From: Vulcanimicrobiota bacterium
GTDB lineage: Bacteria; Vulcanimicrobiota; Vulcanimicrobiia; Vulcanimicrobiales; Vulcanimicrobiaceae
NCBI GenBank assembly: GCA_019232905.1
Contig: JAFANA010000088.1
Location: 1-32,562, forward strand
DNA length: 32,562 bases
Reading direction: 5' to 3'
The position numbers were made by a program, and so were the translations under genes. This document shows, piece after piece, positions 24,560 to 32,562 of this stretch (the first letter of the stretch is position 1; the number at the start of each line of letters is the position of its first letter). The notes beneath the pieces were generated by a model. It had not been told where the DNA came from. It saw only the letters and a program-made list of their open reading frames with translations, and ran no database searches.

Positions 24560-25821
24560 GAACGAAACCTCGCAAGATCGAACGGCGTGAGATCGATAAA
24601 GGGTGACGCGCCGGAGATCAGTTGAGTCATCGCGCGAGCCGAAACGGCAGCTTGCGTGAAACCCAAATGTCCGTGTCCGAAGCAGTAAAAAAGATTGCGG
24701 TTCCGATCTGCCGCGCCCATAGCCGGCAGCGAATCCGGCATGGACGGACGCACGCCCGCCCACTGCGTTGCATGTCCATCGCGTAAACCCGGAATGTACC
24801 GGCGCGCGAGATCGAAGAGCATCTGGGCGCGACGGAAATCCGGCGGCGAGTCGGGCAGCGCAAATTCCATCGTCCCCGCCAGGCGTACGCCGGCATTCAT
24901 CGGTGTTGCCGCAAAGTGCGGCTCGTGGAAGATCATCGCGTGATTCAACGCAACGCCTGGATCGGAAATCATCAAGTGATAGCCGCGCGCCGCAGCAACC
25001 GGCGCAAGGTAGCCGAGCGGCCGAAGCAGCGCCGCAGAGTCGTAACCCGCGGCAACGAGCACTCGTTTCGCAGGGATTTCATGCGTCGATCCGCGCGCCG
25101 CGGCTTTTACGATCCAACTACCGTCTTGTTGCGGCACGATCGCGTTTGCGCGCGCACGTACGACGTGCGCGTTCATTTCCATGCGTTCCGCGAGCCTTCT
25201 GCCGAAAAGTTCAGGGTCGGTACAATGCGCGGAGTTCGGGAAAAAGATTGCACCGGCGACGTTCGCTCCGAGTGCCGGTTCGAGTGCGTGCACTTCCGCC
25301 TCGTCGAGTGCGCGCGCTGCGATCCCTTCACGTTCCAGTTCGCTCAATTCGGCCGCGAGCTCGTGCAGCGTGTGCGCGTCGTAGACGATTTTCAAACCGC
25401 CGCGGCGCACGAGAAATTCATCGGCGCCGGCAGCGTTCGCCACTGCGGCTAGCTCCGCTACGGCATCACGATTGAGACTTGCAAGCGCCGCCGTCGCTCG
25501 CGCAAATGTCGACGCGCGCATGGCACGCAAAAATCGCATACCCCATCCCGCAAATCGCGGCAAATACGACGGGCGAACGACCAGCGGACCGCGCGGATCG
25601 AGCAACATACCCGGCAACGCCGCGAGCAGGCCGGGCCGCGCAACGGGAAAGATTTCCCCGTCGTGCAGATACCCGGCGCTCCCCGCCGCCGTCCCCGCGC
25701 CCGGCTCGTTCGGCTCGATGACGACGACGCTATAACCCGCGGCCTGCAAATCGATGGCTGAAATTGTGCCAATGATGCCGCTGCCGATAATGGCAACGTC
25801 GGCGTCGGTTTGGCCGCCCAT
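24556..25821 (-). CDS. DadA-like FAD-dependent D-amino acid dehydrogenase
   Basis: A 421-residue DAO-fold flavoprotein. The FAD-binding N-terminus is DVAIIGSGIIGTISAIDLQAAGYSVVVIEPN (residues 8-38) with the GxGxxG turn and terminal Glu. It is followed by GTAAGSAGYLHDGEIFPVARPG, which matches the DadA-type G-x-S-x-x-N/Y-x-G region. The C-terminal flavin motif is YCFGHGHLGFTQAAVSARAMTQLISG. Family members oxidise D-amino acids (or sarcosine/glycine-like amines) to 2-oxo acids and pass electrons to quinones at the membrane. The Shine-Dalgarno AGGGG overlaps the stop of the upstream hydrolase gene, 11 bases away. It sits between two serine hydrolases. DadA versus glycine-oxidase-like function cannot be settled from sequence alone. 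Confidence 0.88.
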   Translation of the reverse strand: MGGQTDADVAIIGSGIIGTISAIDLQAAGYSVVVIEPNEPGAGTAAGSAGYLHDGEIFPVARPGLLAALPGMLLDPRGPLVVRPSYLPRFAGWGMRFLRAMRASTFARATAALASLNRDAVAELAAVANAAGADEFLVRRGGLKIVYDAHTLHELAAELSELEREGIAARALDEAEVHALEPALGANVAGAIFFPNSAHCTDPELFGRRLAERMEMNAHVVRARANAIVPQQDGSWIVKAAARGSTHEIPAKRVLVAAGYDSAALLRPLGYLAPVAAARGYHLMISDPGVALNHAMIFHEPHFAATPMNAGVRLAGTMEFALPDSPPDFRRAQMLFDLARRYIPGLRDGHATQWAGVRPSMPDSLPAMGAADRNRNLFYCFGHGHLGFTQAAVSARAMTQLISGASPFIDLTPFDLARFRS

Positions 25822-25832
25822 ACGTGGATCCC

Positions 25833-27761
25833 CTAAAAGCGCGTAACAAAGCTCGCCAAACCGAACGCGAGAAACAGCCAGATACCGTACAGCGCTGCAA
25901 GACCGACGATTGCCTCACCGATGCGCACCAGCCATCCGCCCGGACCACGCACCAGTCGCAGTCCGCTTTCAACGACCATGGCAATGCCGCCGAGAATTGC
26001 GATCAAGCCGACCGTGTACAGGACGATCATCGTGCCGGTAAAGCTCGGTTCAAGAATTGCGCTCTCACTTGAAAGGGCGGCCGTCCAACCGAGAAGCGCC
26101 ACAATAAAGGCGACGGCACCGATGCGCGCGGCGAGGTGAAGCCACTGTTCGCGGCGCGGAACATTCAGTTTGAGCGCCAAGCGGCGACGATAAATCCATG
26201 AGCCGAACCGAACGCCGAGCGAAATGATCATGACGATAAGGAACGCGGGAATGAGAATTTTCAGCGAACCCATCGTTCCTAGGCCGTCGACGCGCTGGAA
26301 GATGAAGACCGGAATAAAGTCATCGGTCGTCCACGACAGAATTTTTCCGTTCGCATCAGCCGTGAACTTCAAATGCGCTTGACCGTTGACTTGCTGATAG
26401 TATAGCGGGCCAACTTCGCGCCACCGCACCGGATCTTCGCCGGGGGTTTGAAGCATCGAGACTTCGATCTGTCCATCCGGCCGCGCACTTACTTCCGTTT
26501 GCGAGAGTGCGTAGACGAGTCGCAACGCATGCTCTGCACGGCGGCTCGAGACGTACCAGCCCGAGACGCGGGCTGCATCCGGTTTCGGATCGGCAACCGT
26601 CGGCGGTTGCGCGGCGGTGTACGGGTAATAGCGATCGAGGAAGTTGCGGAAGATCTGCGTGCGCACGCCTTCTGCGGCGCCCTTCTTTCCGGCGCTATTG
26701 AACGACATGAAGAAGCCGACGTGCTGCGTGGGCAGCAAATGTAAATCCGTGTGGAAGACGTCCGTATCGCCCGCGTGGCTGTAGATCTCGACACCATTTC
26801 GGCTCTCTTGATAGAACCCGAGACCGAAGCCGTTCATACCCGGTGCGGGAGCTAATTGCAGCGTCCACATTTCTTGAATCGTTGCCGGATCGAGGATCTT
26901 GGCGCCGTTGTAGCTGCCGCCTTGTAAATACGCGAGCATAAAGTGCGACATATCGATCCCCGACGATGTCGCAGCACCTGCCGGCGCAGGCACGACGTAT
27001 TCGAACCCGTGCGGCTTGTCTTCGCCGGCGGTGTATCCCTTCGCCAAGAGCGGAGCAAGATTCGCGGGCAACGGCTGCTCGAACGTCGAGTGATTCATTG
27101 CGAGCGGCGTAAAGATATGCTTCTGGATGTACTCGTTGTACGGTTCGCCCGAAACTCGCTGCACGATGTAGCCTGCGAGCGACGCGCCGTAATTGGAGTA
27201 CGCAATGACTTGCCCGGGCGGATAGATGCGATCCGGGATGTGTTTCTTGAGATAGTCGCCGAGCGACATCATCTGGCTCGGCTTATCGACGAGCAGATCT
27301 TGGATGACTTCTTCGAATCCGGCCGAGTGCGTCATCAGATTCCGCATCGTTATCGGTTTTCCGAACTTATCGGGAATTTTGAAATCAAGGTACTGATTGA
27401 CGTCCGCGTCGAGATTGATTTTACCGGCCTGCACCTGTTGCATGACGGCCGTCCAGGTAAACAGCTTCGATGTCGAGCCGGGGCGGAAGAGCGTATTTGC
27501 GGGATCGACAAGCGTGCGTTTCTCGACATCCGAGAAACCGTAGCCTCTAGCAAAGATGATCTTCCCGTCTTTAACGATCGTCACAACGGCGCCCGGGATG
27601 TCCGCGCGCCGGATCGCGTACGGAACGAGTCCGTCCATGAACGGCGCAAGATCGCTTGTTTCCATTTGATGCGCCTGCTGCGATTGTGCCGGAGCCGCCA
27701 TAACGGGACTCGCAAGAAGACTCAAGATCAGTGGAACCGCGGCACCAAACCACTTCCGCAT
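25833..27761 (-). CDS. Serine hydrolase (beta-lactamase/D-peptidase superfamily) with C-terminal membrane domain
   Basis: A 642-residue protein. A signal peptide (MRKWFGAAVPLILSLLASPVMAAP) is followed by the class C-type hydrolase domain: GSTSKLFTW (SxxK, near residue 96), YSNYGASLAGY (YxN, near 188) and YSHAGDTDVF (HxG-type third motif, near 335). After a beta-rich linker come four hydrophobic helices in the last 150 residues (for example LIPAFLIVMIISLGV and GTMIVLYTVGLIAILGGIAM), so the hydrolase faces the periplasm and is anchored in the inner membrane. AAGGAG stands nine bases ahead of the ATG. It follows the TonB-dependent receptor by 45 bases and precedes the DadA-like gene by 11, which places it in one operon. 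The substrate is unknown. Confidence 0.9.
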   Translation of the reverse strand: MRKWFGAAVPLILSLLASPVMAAPAQSQQAHQMETSDLAPFMDGLVPYAIRRADIPGAVVTIVKDGKIIFARGYGFSDVEKRTLVDPANTLFRPGSTSKLFTWTAVMQQVQAGKINLDADVNQYLDFKIPDKFGKPITMRNLMTHSAGFEEVIQDLLVDKPSQMMSLGDYLKKHIPDRIYPPGQVIAYSNYGASLAGYIVQRVSGEPYNEYIQKHIFTPLAMNHSTFEQPLPANLAPLLAKGYTAGEDKPHGFEYVVPAPAGAATSSGIDMSHFMLAYLQGGSYNGAKILDPATIQEMWTLQLAPAPGMNGFGLGFYQESRNGVEIYSHAGDTDVFHTDLHLLPTQHVGFFMSFNSAGKKGAAEGVRTQIFRNFLDRYYPYTAAQPPTVADPKPDAARVSGWYVSSRRAEHALRLVYALSQTEVSARPDGQIEVSMLQTPGEDPVRWREVGPLYYQQVNGQAHLKFTADANGKILSWTTDDFIPVFIFQRVDGLGTMGSLKILIPAFLIVMIISLGVRFGSWIYRRRLALKLNVPRREQWLHLAARIGAVAFIVALLGWTAALSSESAILEPSFTGTMIVLYTVGLIAILGGIAMVVESGLRLVRGPGGWLVRIGEAIVGLAALYGIWLFLAFGLASFVTRF

Positions 27762-27784
27762 TGAAAAACGCTCCTTGAAAAATT

Positions 27785-27803
27785 GCGCGACAAAAAATCG
27801 CGC
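27785..27803 (-). terminator. Intercistronic attenuator-like hairpin
   Basis: On the minus strand GCGCGA, TTTTTTG, TCGCGC is followed by AATTTTTC, a weak intrinsic terminator between the TonB-receptor gene and the first hydrolase gene. It may lower expression of the downstream enzymes relative to the receptor. The stem is only six bp. Confidence 0.4.
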
Positions 27804-27806
27804 GAC

Positions 27807-30800
27807 TCAGAAGTCCTGAGAGAAGATCACTCGGACCGTTGCCGGACCGTAGTTGCCTGCAGGGGCCGCGGCGAAACCGACCGGCACATACGTGCCCGGA
27901 TTCGTAAGACTGGCCTGCGTTGCTCCGTTGACGAGCGGTAGCGGAATGCCGTTGAAGAAACCGACGTACGGATTCGGATAAGCGCCGGTGAGGTTGTCAC
28001 CGGAGATCTGCAACTTCGTGCCGCGATCGTTGAGATCGAATCGCACGTTGGCAGAGAGCACGGCGAACGGCGGCTCGTTGTAGCTGTTGTTATTGCCGAA
28101 GTACGTCAGCCCGAGGTTGTAGTATTGGCCGTAGCGCCCCGTCCAGTTCAGTTCACCGTAACCTGACGCGTACGGAACGCGACCGCTCGCGATGCCGTTT
28201 GGAGCTCCGGATATAGCCGTCGCCACGCCACCGAAGTTCACGTTCGGAAGCACCGCGAGATTCGTATTGTACGTACAGCCCGGTCCGGCAACTAGACAAT
28301 AGAAGTCCTGCGGCAAGTCGTAGGTGAACGCGCGCTGAAACGAGCCCTGCAGCTTCCAGCCGAAACCGTGCGGCACCACGTGGTTCACGGCAAGCTCGAT
28401 GCCTTCGTAGCGCGCCTGGCCGAGGTTCTCCGTGAGCGAGATTTCGCACGGCGCATTCGGACAACCCGAAGCCTCCGGGGTTCCGAACGTGACGGTTCCC
28501 GTCTGCGTCAGAAACAGATTGTGCAGCTGCGTGAAGTAAAAATCGAGCGAGACCGACGTGGAGCGCTCGATGCGGCGGTCCATACCGAGGTCGTAGCCAA
28601 ATGCCGTTTCAGCATTGACGTTGCCGCTGTTCCCGTTTCGTACCCACCCGGCCGCGGGCACGCCGCCGATAATCGCGCTCCACGTCGGGCCGCCCGAAGA
28701 GATCAGGGAAATATATGGCGGCGCAACCGATCCGCCCGCGGAGAACCGGTAGGCCGTATCGCCGTTCGGGTGCCACGTGAGCGCTGCGCGCGGCTCATTG
28801 TACGTGTGCGTGGAGTCGTTGAACGTTTTTCCGCCGTCGATCGAATAGTGGCTGAGATAATCGACGAAGTAATCGGCGACGTTCACATTGAGCTTCGGCC
28901 CGAGAAAGAAGTTGCCGCGCAGCGAATACGTTTGGAAGATCTGTTTCGATCCTGCGACCGGACTCAGAACGATGATGCCGACGGATGGTTCATCCGTTGA
29001 TGAGGACGATGACTGCTCGTTACGGTCGTAGGAGAACGTCAACGTATTTTCGCCGAGCTGCTCTTGCACTTCGAGCGACTCACCGTTCATTGTATCGTTT
29101 GAATCAACGAGGTTGGCTTGACTCGCTGTCGTGAAGTTCGCACTTTGGCCGTTGAACGTTGTGTTCACCGGCGAAACAGGCGCGTTAGCCGAGGTAAGAC
29201 ACATCAACCCATTCGGGTCCGTGCCGCCGAGTATGGGCGGCGGGGCCGGATCGTAGGTCGTACCCGACGGACAGAGCGGGATCGTACCGTACACATTGTG
29301 CAAATCGACATTTAGGGGCGTTGACGGCCCCTCAACGGCGTACGTGTTCAACGAGCCGGTATAGTAGCGCGCGAGTACGGTTCCGGACTGACCGAGCGCG
29401 GTGCGGAATTCGCCTTGGAAGAGATTTTGCTGCTGCCATGAGTTACCGACACCGTTGAATGAACTGAGGTCGAAGGGAATCGCGGTTCCGCAATTGGGAG
29501 AGCTACCCGGGCTCGCGCAATTGTAGGACGCTCCCGACGCGAACGGATTACACGTTATCGCCTGGTTCGCACTGCCGCACGGAGCAAAGGAAAATGCGGG
29601 GAGACCGGTGTTCGCAACCAGCGATGTATCATACGCCTCAACATCGCCGTTGCCGTTAACCGACTGGCCGCCGAGATACGAGAGCTTTAGCGAGGTGCTG
29701 TTCGAGAAGTTGTAGACGATCTTCCCGAGTTCGGCAGTCGAGTGATAGCCGGTGGAATTCGTATAACAGCAGCCATAAAGCGGCTCGTTAAAGACGAGTC
29801 CCATGCCGCTGTAGGGCGAGAACGCGGTGGGACCGAGACCTTCACCGACGGGAGCGCCGACCATTGCGACCTGCTGACCGTTCACAAAGTACGGACCGCC
29901 GGGCGGCCCGTTGTCGAGCGGAAGCTGCGAGCCGTGAAACGTTTGACTTTGTAGCGGTCCGGGCGCACCGTCCGTCGTGTAGCCGAGCGCGTAGCCGATC
30001 TTATGGTTCGTCGTCGAACCCGTCGCTTTAAAACCGGTTGAAATGCCGCCATATCCATCGACACCGAAGAATCCTGAAGAATGCGGCACCGCCGTCGGTT
30101 CGAGCGTGCGGTAATTCACGGTCCCGTTGATTGCGTAATTGATGGCCGTCGGCATCGAACCCGGACCTTTGACGAGCTCCGCGTCTTCGAGCAGAAACGG
30201 GTTGACTAGCGTCGGTGAAAACGTCCCCGCGGAACCGACGGAGACGGGGTGACCGTCGATGAGCGACTCTGTTTCGTATGGAAGGGCGCCGCGAATTTGC
30301 GGCGTCTGCTCCGAGGCCGGCGAAGCACCGTTGCTGGGATTGCCGTTATTCGGGTTGTACGGCGTGGTCAAGATGCCCGGCGTTTCATTGAGCACTTTCG
30401 TGACCTGTTGACTGCCTTGATTCTGAAACGCTAACGAGGAGATGGAATTAATTGCCGCGCTCGAGGTGTTGATTGCCGCGGTGCCGGGTGTCGTGGTTGA
30501 TACGCTTGCAATTGTACGCAGCGAGGAAAAAGACGACGGGGACATCGTCACATTTACGGTCACCGTCTCACCGATGAACGCCGCGACGTTGTCGTTACGA
30601 TACGTCTCGTAACCGCCTTTAGAGACGAGCATGGTGTAGAGGCCGGTCGGCACATCCGCGAACTTGAACGCTCCGGTCGAGTCGGTGGTCTGCATGAGGC
30701 GCTGAGCTCCAATGAGCGTCACGCGCGCGCCCGCGACCGGTGCACCGTCCGTACCGTGAACCGTTCCGGCAACGGTGCTCGTGTTCGCTGCGGCTAGGAG

Positions 30801-30878
30801 CGGCGTTGGCCCCACGGCGAGACATCCATAAATGATTGCCGCGAGCAGTGTGACGGCTCGTCCGCTAAGTCCCCGCAT
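27807..30878 (-). CDS. TonB-dependent outer-membrane receptor with carboxypeptidase-regulatory-like N-domain
   Basis: The ATG at 30878 gives 1023 residues, follows GGAGG by ten bases and yields a clean signal peptide (MRGLSGRAVTLLAAIIYGCLA). An in-frame ATG at 30929, itself behind a GGAGG, is the alternative. Residues about 35-110 are a carboxypeptidase-regulatory-like beta-sandwich (TVAGTVHGTDGAPVAGARVT, GAFKFADVPTGLYTMLVSKGGY). The plug domain (about 150-265) includes VLNETPGI, QIRGALPYETESLIDG and AELVKGPGS. The remainder is a 22-strand-type barrel with many aromatic girdle residues and a terminal Phe (VIFSQDF). It would import a large substrate with TonB energy. It heads the hydrolase/DadA operon and is divergent from a peptide-binding protein gene. 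The substrate is inferred only from neighbours. Confidence 0.9.
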   Translation of the reverse strand: MRGLSGRAVTLLAAIIYGCLAVGPTPLLAAANTSTVAGTVHGTDGAPVAGARVTLIGAQRLMQTTDSTGAFKFADVPTGLYTMLVSKGGYETYRNDNVAAFIGETVTVNVTMSPSSFSSLRTIASVSTTTPGTAAINTSSAAINSISSLAFQNQGSQQVTKVLNETPGILTTPYNPNNGNPSNGASPASEQTPQIRGALPYETESLIDGHPVSVGSAGTFSPTLVNPFLLEDAELVKGPGSMPTAINYAINGTVNYRTLEPTAVPHSSGFFGVDGYGGISTGFKATGSTTNHKIGYALGYTTDGAPGPLQSQTFHGSQLPLDNGPPGGPYFVNGQQVAMVGAPVGEGLGPTAFSPYSGMGLVFNEPLYGCCYTNSTGYHSTAELGKIVYNFSNSTSLKLSYLGGQSVNGNGDVEAYDTSLVANTGLPAFSFAPCGSANQAITCNPFASGASYNCASPGSSPNCGTAIPFDLSSFNGVGNSWQQQNLFQGEFRTALGQSGTVLARYYTGSLNTYAVEGPSTPLNVDLHNVYGTIPLCPSGTTYDPAPPPILGGTDPNGLMCLTSANAPVSPVNTTFNGQSANFTTASQANLVDSNDTMNGESLEVQEQLGENTLTFSYDRNEQSSSSSTDEPSVGIIVLSPVAGSKQIFQTYSLRGNFFLGPKLNVNVADYFVDYLSHYSIDGGKTFNDSTHTYNEPRAALTWHPNGDTAYRFSAGGSVAPPYISLISSGGPTWSAIIGGVPAAGWVRNGNSGNVNAETAFGYDLGMDRRIERSTSVSLDFYFTQLHNLFLTQTGTVTFGTPEASGCPNAPCEISLTENLGQARYEGIELAVNHVVPHGFGWKLQGSFQRAFTYDLPQDFYCLVAGPGCTYNTNLAVLPNVNFGGVATAISGAPNGIASGRVPYASGYGELNWTGRYGQYYNLGLTYFGNNNSYNEPPFAVLSANVRFDLNDRGTKLQISGDNLTGAYPNPYVGFFNGIPLPLVNGATQASLTNPGTYVPVGFAAAPAGNYGPATVRVIFSQDF

Positions 30879-31020
30879 GATGCAAAAGCCTCCAATTTCA
30901 GGCGAACGATTTTTCGCTTTATTAAGCATATTATGTTCTCAACCTCCAAAAAACTGACATTCGCGCCAAAATTTTGTCTCTGCGGAAGGGCCGTTCGCCG
31001 CGCGCCCGTAAACGGCGCAC
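30879..31020. promoter_or_regulatory. Divergent control region of receptor and peptide-binding protein
   Basis: The 142-base gap holds two GGAGG sites for the receptor on the minus strand and an A/T-rich core (TTAATAAAGC, TAATATG) suitable for promoters, with a TAATAT -10-like hexamer on the minus strand. No convincing -35 hexamer or operator repeat is seen. No Shine-Dalgarno stands before the plus-strand gene. Confidence 0.35.
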
Positions 31021-32562
31021 ATGCAACGATGTCTTCGGATGGCGGCCGCGTGCATCGCCCTGTGCGCGTTCGCTGCATGCACGCATGTGACGCGTGGCCC
31101 GCAAAGCGGCGGCAGCAACACCCTGACGGTTGCGATTCAAAAGGAGCCGATCGCGCTCAATCCGCTGCTCTTGGAAGGCGTAAGCGCGTACACGTTCAGC
31201 GAGCTGCTGTATTCGTATTTAACGAACTACGATTCCAACGGGCACAGCGTGCCGGACCTCGCGCGCGACGTTCCGACACCGGAAAACGGCGGCGTCTCTA
31301 AAGATGGAAAACGTCTGACGTTCCATCTTCGCCGCGGCGTTCGCTGGCAAGACGGCACCCCGGTTACCGCCGCGGACGTGCTTTTCACGTTCCGCGCGAT
31401 CATGAGTCCGGCGAACAACGTTCCGGAGCGCATCGGCTACGACGAGATCGCGTCAATCGCTGCGCCCGACCCGTACACGGTCGCGATTACGCTCAAGCGT
31501 CCGTACTCGGCAATCGTCGCGCTCTTCTTCGGCGGCGACAGCAACTATCCGATTCTTCCGTCGCATCTGCTTGGTTCAAAACCGAACATCAATAACGACG
31601 CGTTCAACGCCTCGCCCGTCGGTTCGGGACCATACCGGCTCGATCGCTGGGAACGCGGTGACCGTCTCGCCTTCGCTGCGAACAATACGTATTACGCGGG
31701 CCGCCCGCATATCGGTCATCTCGTGCTGCCCGTCATTGCAAATGACTCGACGACGATCGACGAATTACAATCCGGCGAAATCGATGCGGCGTTCATGCTC
31801 GATGCTTCGCGCATCGATCAACTGCGCGCGATCCCGCGCCACCGCGTCGTGGTCACACCGGTCCCCTACTTTTATGCGTTCGGATTCAATTTGAACGATC
31901 CGATTCTCAACGATCTCACCGTGCGTCGTGCGTTTGCCTTAGCCATCGATCGTCGAGGCCTCACCCAAAAAATCACACACGGCGTCTACGATCCCGATAC
32001 GGCAATGCGCGGCCTCTTTACGTGGGCGTTCGATCCGAGCGCAAAACTGCCGCCGTACGATCCGGCGCAAGCAGCAGCGTTGCTCACGAAGGACGGATGG
32101 ATTCCCGGTCCCGGGGGCATTCGCATGAAACAAGGACGTCCGCTGCATCTTGAACTGTCGTTTGCGATCGGCGAGGGGATCACGACGCGCTTTGCGACCG
32201 CCGTCGCCGCGGAGGAACACGCGATCGGCATCGACCTTTCGCTGCACCAATACGATCGCACGCAGTTTCTGTCGATCCAAGGTCCGATGATCCAGGGACA
32301 CTATCAAATCACGCTCTACGACTACCAAGCGACATACGATCCCGACGTTTCGTGGCTGCTCGCATGCGATCAACGCGGACCGAAGGGCTTCAACGACACG
32401 CGATTCTGCAACGCGCGTGTCGATGCGCTCCTCGCGCAAGGGGCGTCATCGTACGATCGATCGACGCGCGCAGCGGCGTACCGTCAAATCCAACACATTC
32501 TCGCCGACCAGCTGCCGTACGCGTTCCTATGTCAAATCAGCGAAGTCGACGTGATCCCGGAA
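31021..32562 (+). CDS. Peptide ABC transporter substrate-binding lipoprotein (SBP family 5), cut by window end
   Basis: An open frame of 514 codons from the ATG at 31021 to the end of the window. The N-terminus MQRCLRMAAACIALCAFAAC is a lipoprotein signal with lipobox FAAC. The mature part shows the family 5 oligopeptide-binding pattern: TLTVAIQKEPIALNPLL, the LTFHLRRGVRWQDGTPVTAADVLFTF motif (residues about 100-125), ASPVGSGPYRLDRWERGD (about 198-215), FYAFGFNLNDPILNDLTVRRAFALAIDR, and near the end FNDTRFCNARVDALL. It captures peptides (or another small solute such as nickel or glycosides) outside the inner membrane for an ABC permease, presumably encoded to the right. It is divergent from the TonB-receptor operon. 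The start could also be ATG 31039. Confidence 0.92.
   Translation, partial: MQRCLRMAAACIALCAFAACTHVTRGPQSGGSNTLTVAIQKEPIALNPLLLEGVSAYTFSELLYSYLTNYDSNGHSVPDLARDVPTPENGGVSKDGKRLTFHLRRGVRWQDGTPVTAADVLFTFRAIMSPANNVPERIGYDEIASIAAPDPYTVAITLKRPYSAIVALFFGGDSNYPILPSHLLGSKPNINNDAFNASPVGSGPYRLDRWERGDRLAFAANNTYYAGRPHIGHLVLPVIANDSTTIDELQSGEIDAAFMLDASRIDQLRAIPRHRVVVTPVPYFYAFGFNLNDPILNDLTVRRAFALAIDRRGLTQKITHGVYDPDTAMRGLFTWAFDPSAKLPPYDPAQAAALLTKDGWIPGPGGIRMKQGRPLHLELSFAIGEGITTRFATAVAAEEHAIGIDLSLHQYDRTQFLSIQGPMIQGHYQITLYDYQATYDPDVSWLLACDQRGPKGFNDTRFCNARVDALLAQGASSYDRSTRAAAYRQIQHILADQLPYAFLCQISEVDVIPE

Noticed and set aside
1..32562. tRNA, rRNA, integrase or transposase genes
   Set aside because: None was recognised on either strand, although the flgG-tail pattern made an integrase worth looking for.

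Overview
The window reads as a chromosomal segment of a flagellated, diderm, moderately GC-rich bacterium. The evidence is a set of flagellar genes (flgF, flgG, a small flgJ-like gene, a FliA-type sigma factor), a TonB-dependent receptor that implies an outer membrane, several lipoproteins with an ACSGG-type lipobox, an HAF-repeat protein and a giant poly-HAMP hybrid kinase. This mix fits a deep-branching phylum such as Eremiobacterota (WPS-2) or a relative of Acidobacteriota. That placement is inference from gene content; no rRNA or marker gene is in the window.

Left part (1-4.6 kb): purine nucleoside phosphorylase converges on a protein O-mannosyltransferase. A lipoprotein with an HExxE motif converges on a flagellar minus-strand group: a 52-residue flgJ-like gene, a FliA-type sigma factor and a 103-residue ORF carrying three strong hairpins. 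Middle-left (4.6-10.6 kb) is an accessory block: a degenerate metallo-beta-lactamase/cupin fusion, an HAF-repeat lipoprotein, a TMEM175-type channel behind a broken P-loop kinase, an orphan lipoprotein and an orphan membrane protein. This block separates flgF/flgG (10.6-12.4 kb) from flgJ/fliA. Two extra copies of the last 19 codons of flgG lie inside it.

Middle-right (12.5-23.1 kb): a DUF1326/DUF2182 pair, a divergent CheR-like protein overlapping a 2092-residue soluble hybrid kinase (poly-HAMP, GAF, HisKA/HATPase, three receivers), and, divergently, a phosphatase/anti-sigma-kinase fusion (SpoIIE-type PP2C plus RsbW-like ATPase). A tandem pair of 141-bp nested palindromes separates the latter from the next operon.

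Right part (23.1-32.6 kb): a compact minus-strand operon of TonB-dependent receptor, membrane-anchored serine hydrolase of the beta-lactamase/D-peptidase superfamily, DadA-like FAD oxidoreductase and a second serine hydrolase. Divergent from it is a peptide-type ABC transporter binding protein that runs off the window. Together these suggest uptake and breakdown of peptides or amides, possibly containing D-amino acids.

The least conventional signal is the triplication of the flgG 3' end. The three copies differ only at synonymous positions over the shared coding part, and the two displaced copies share a common junction sequence. This looks like cassette insertion at the 3' end of a flagellar gene.
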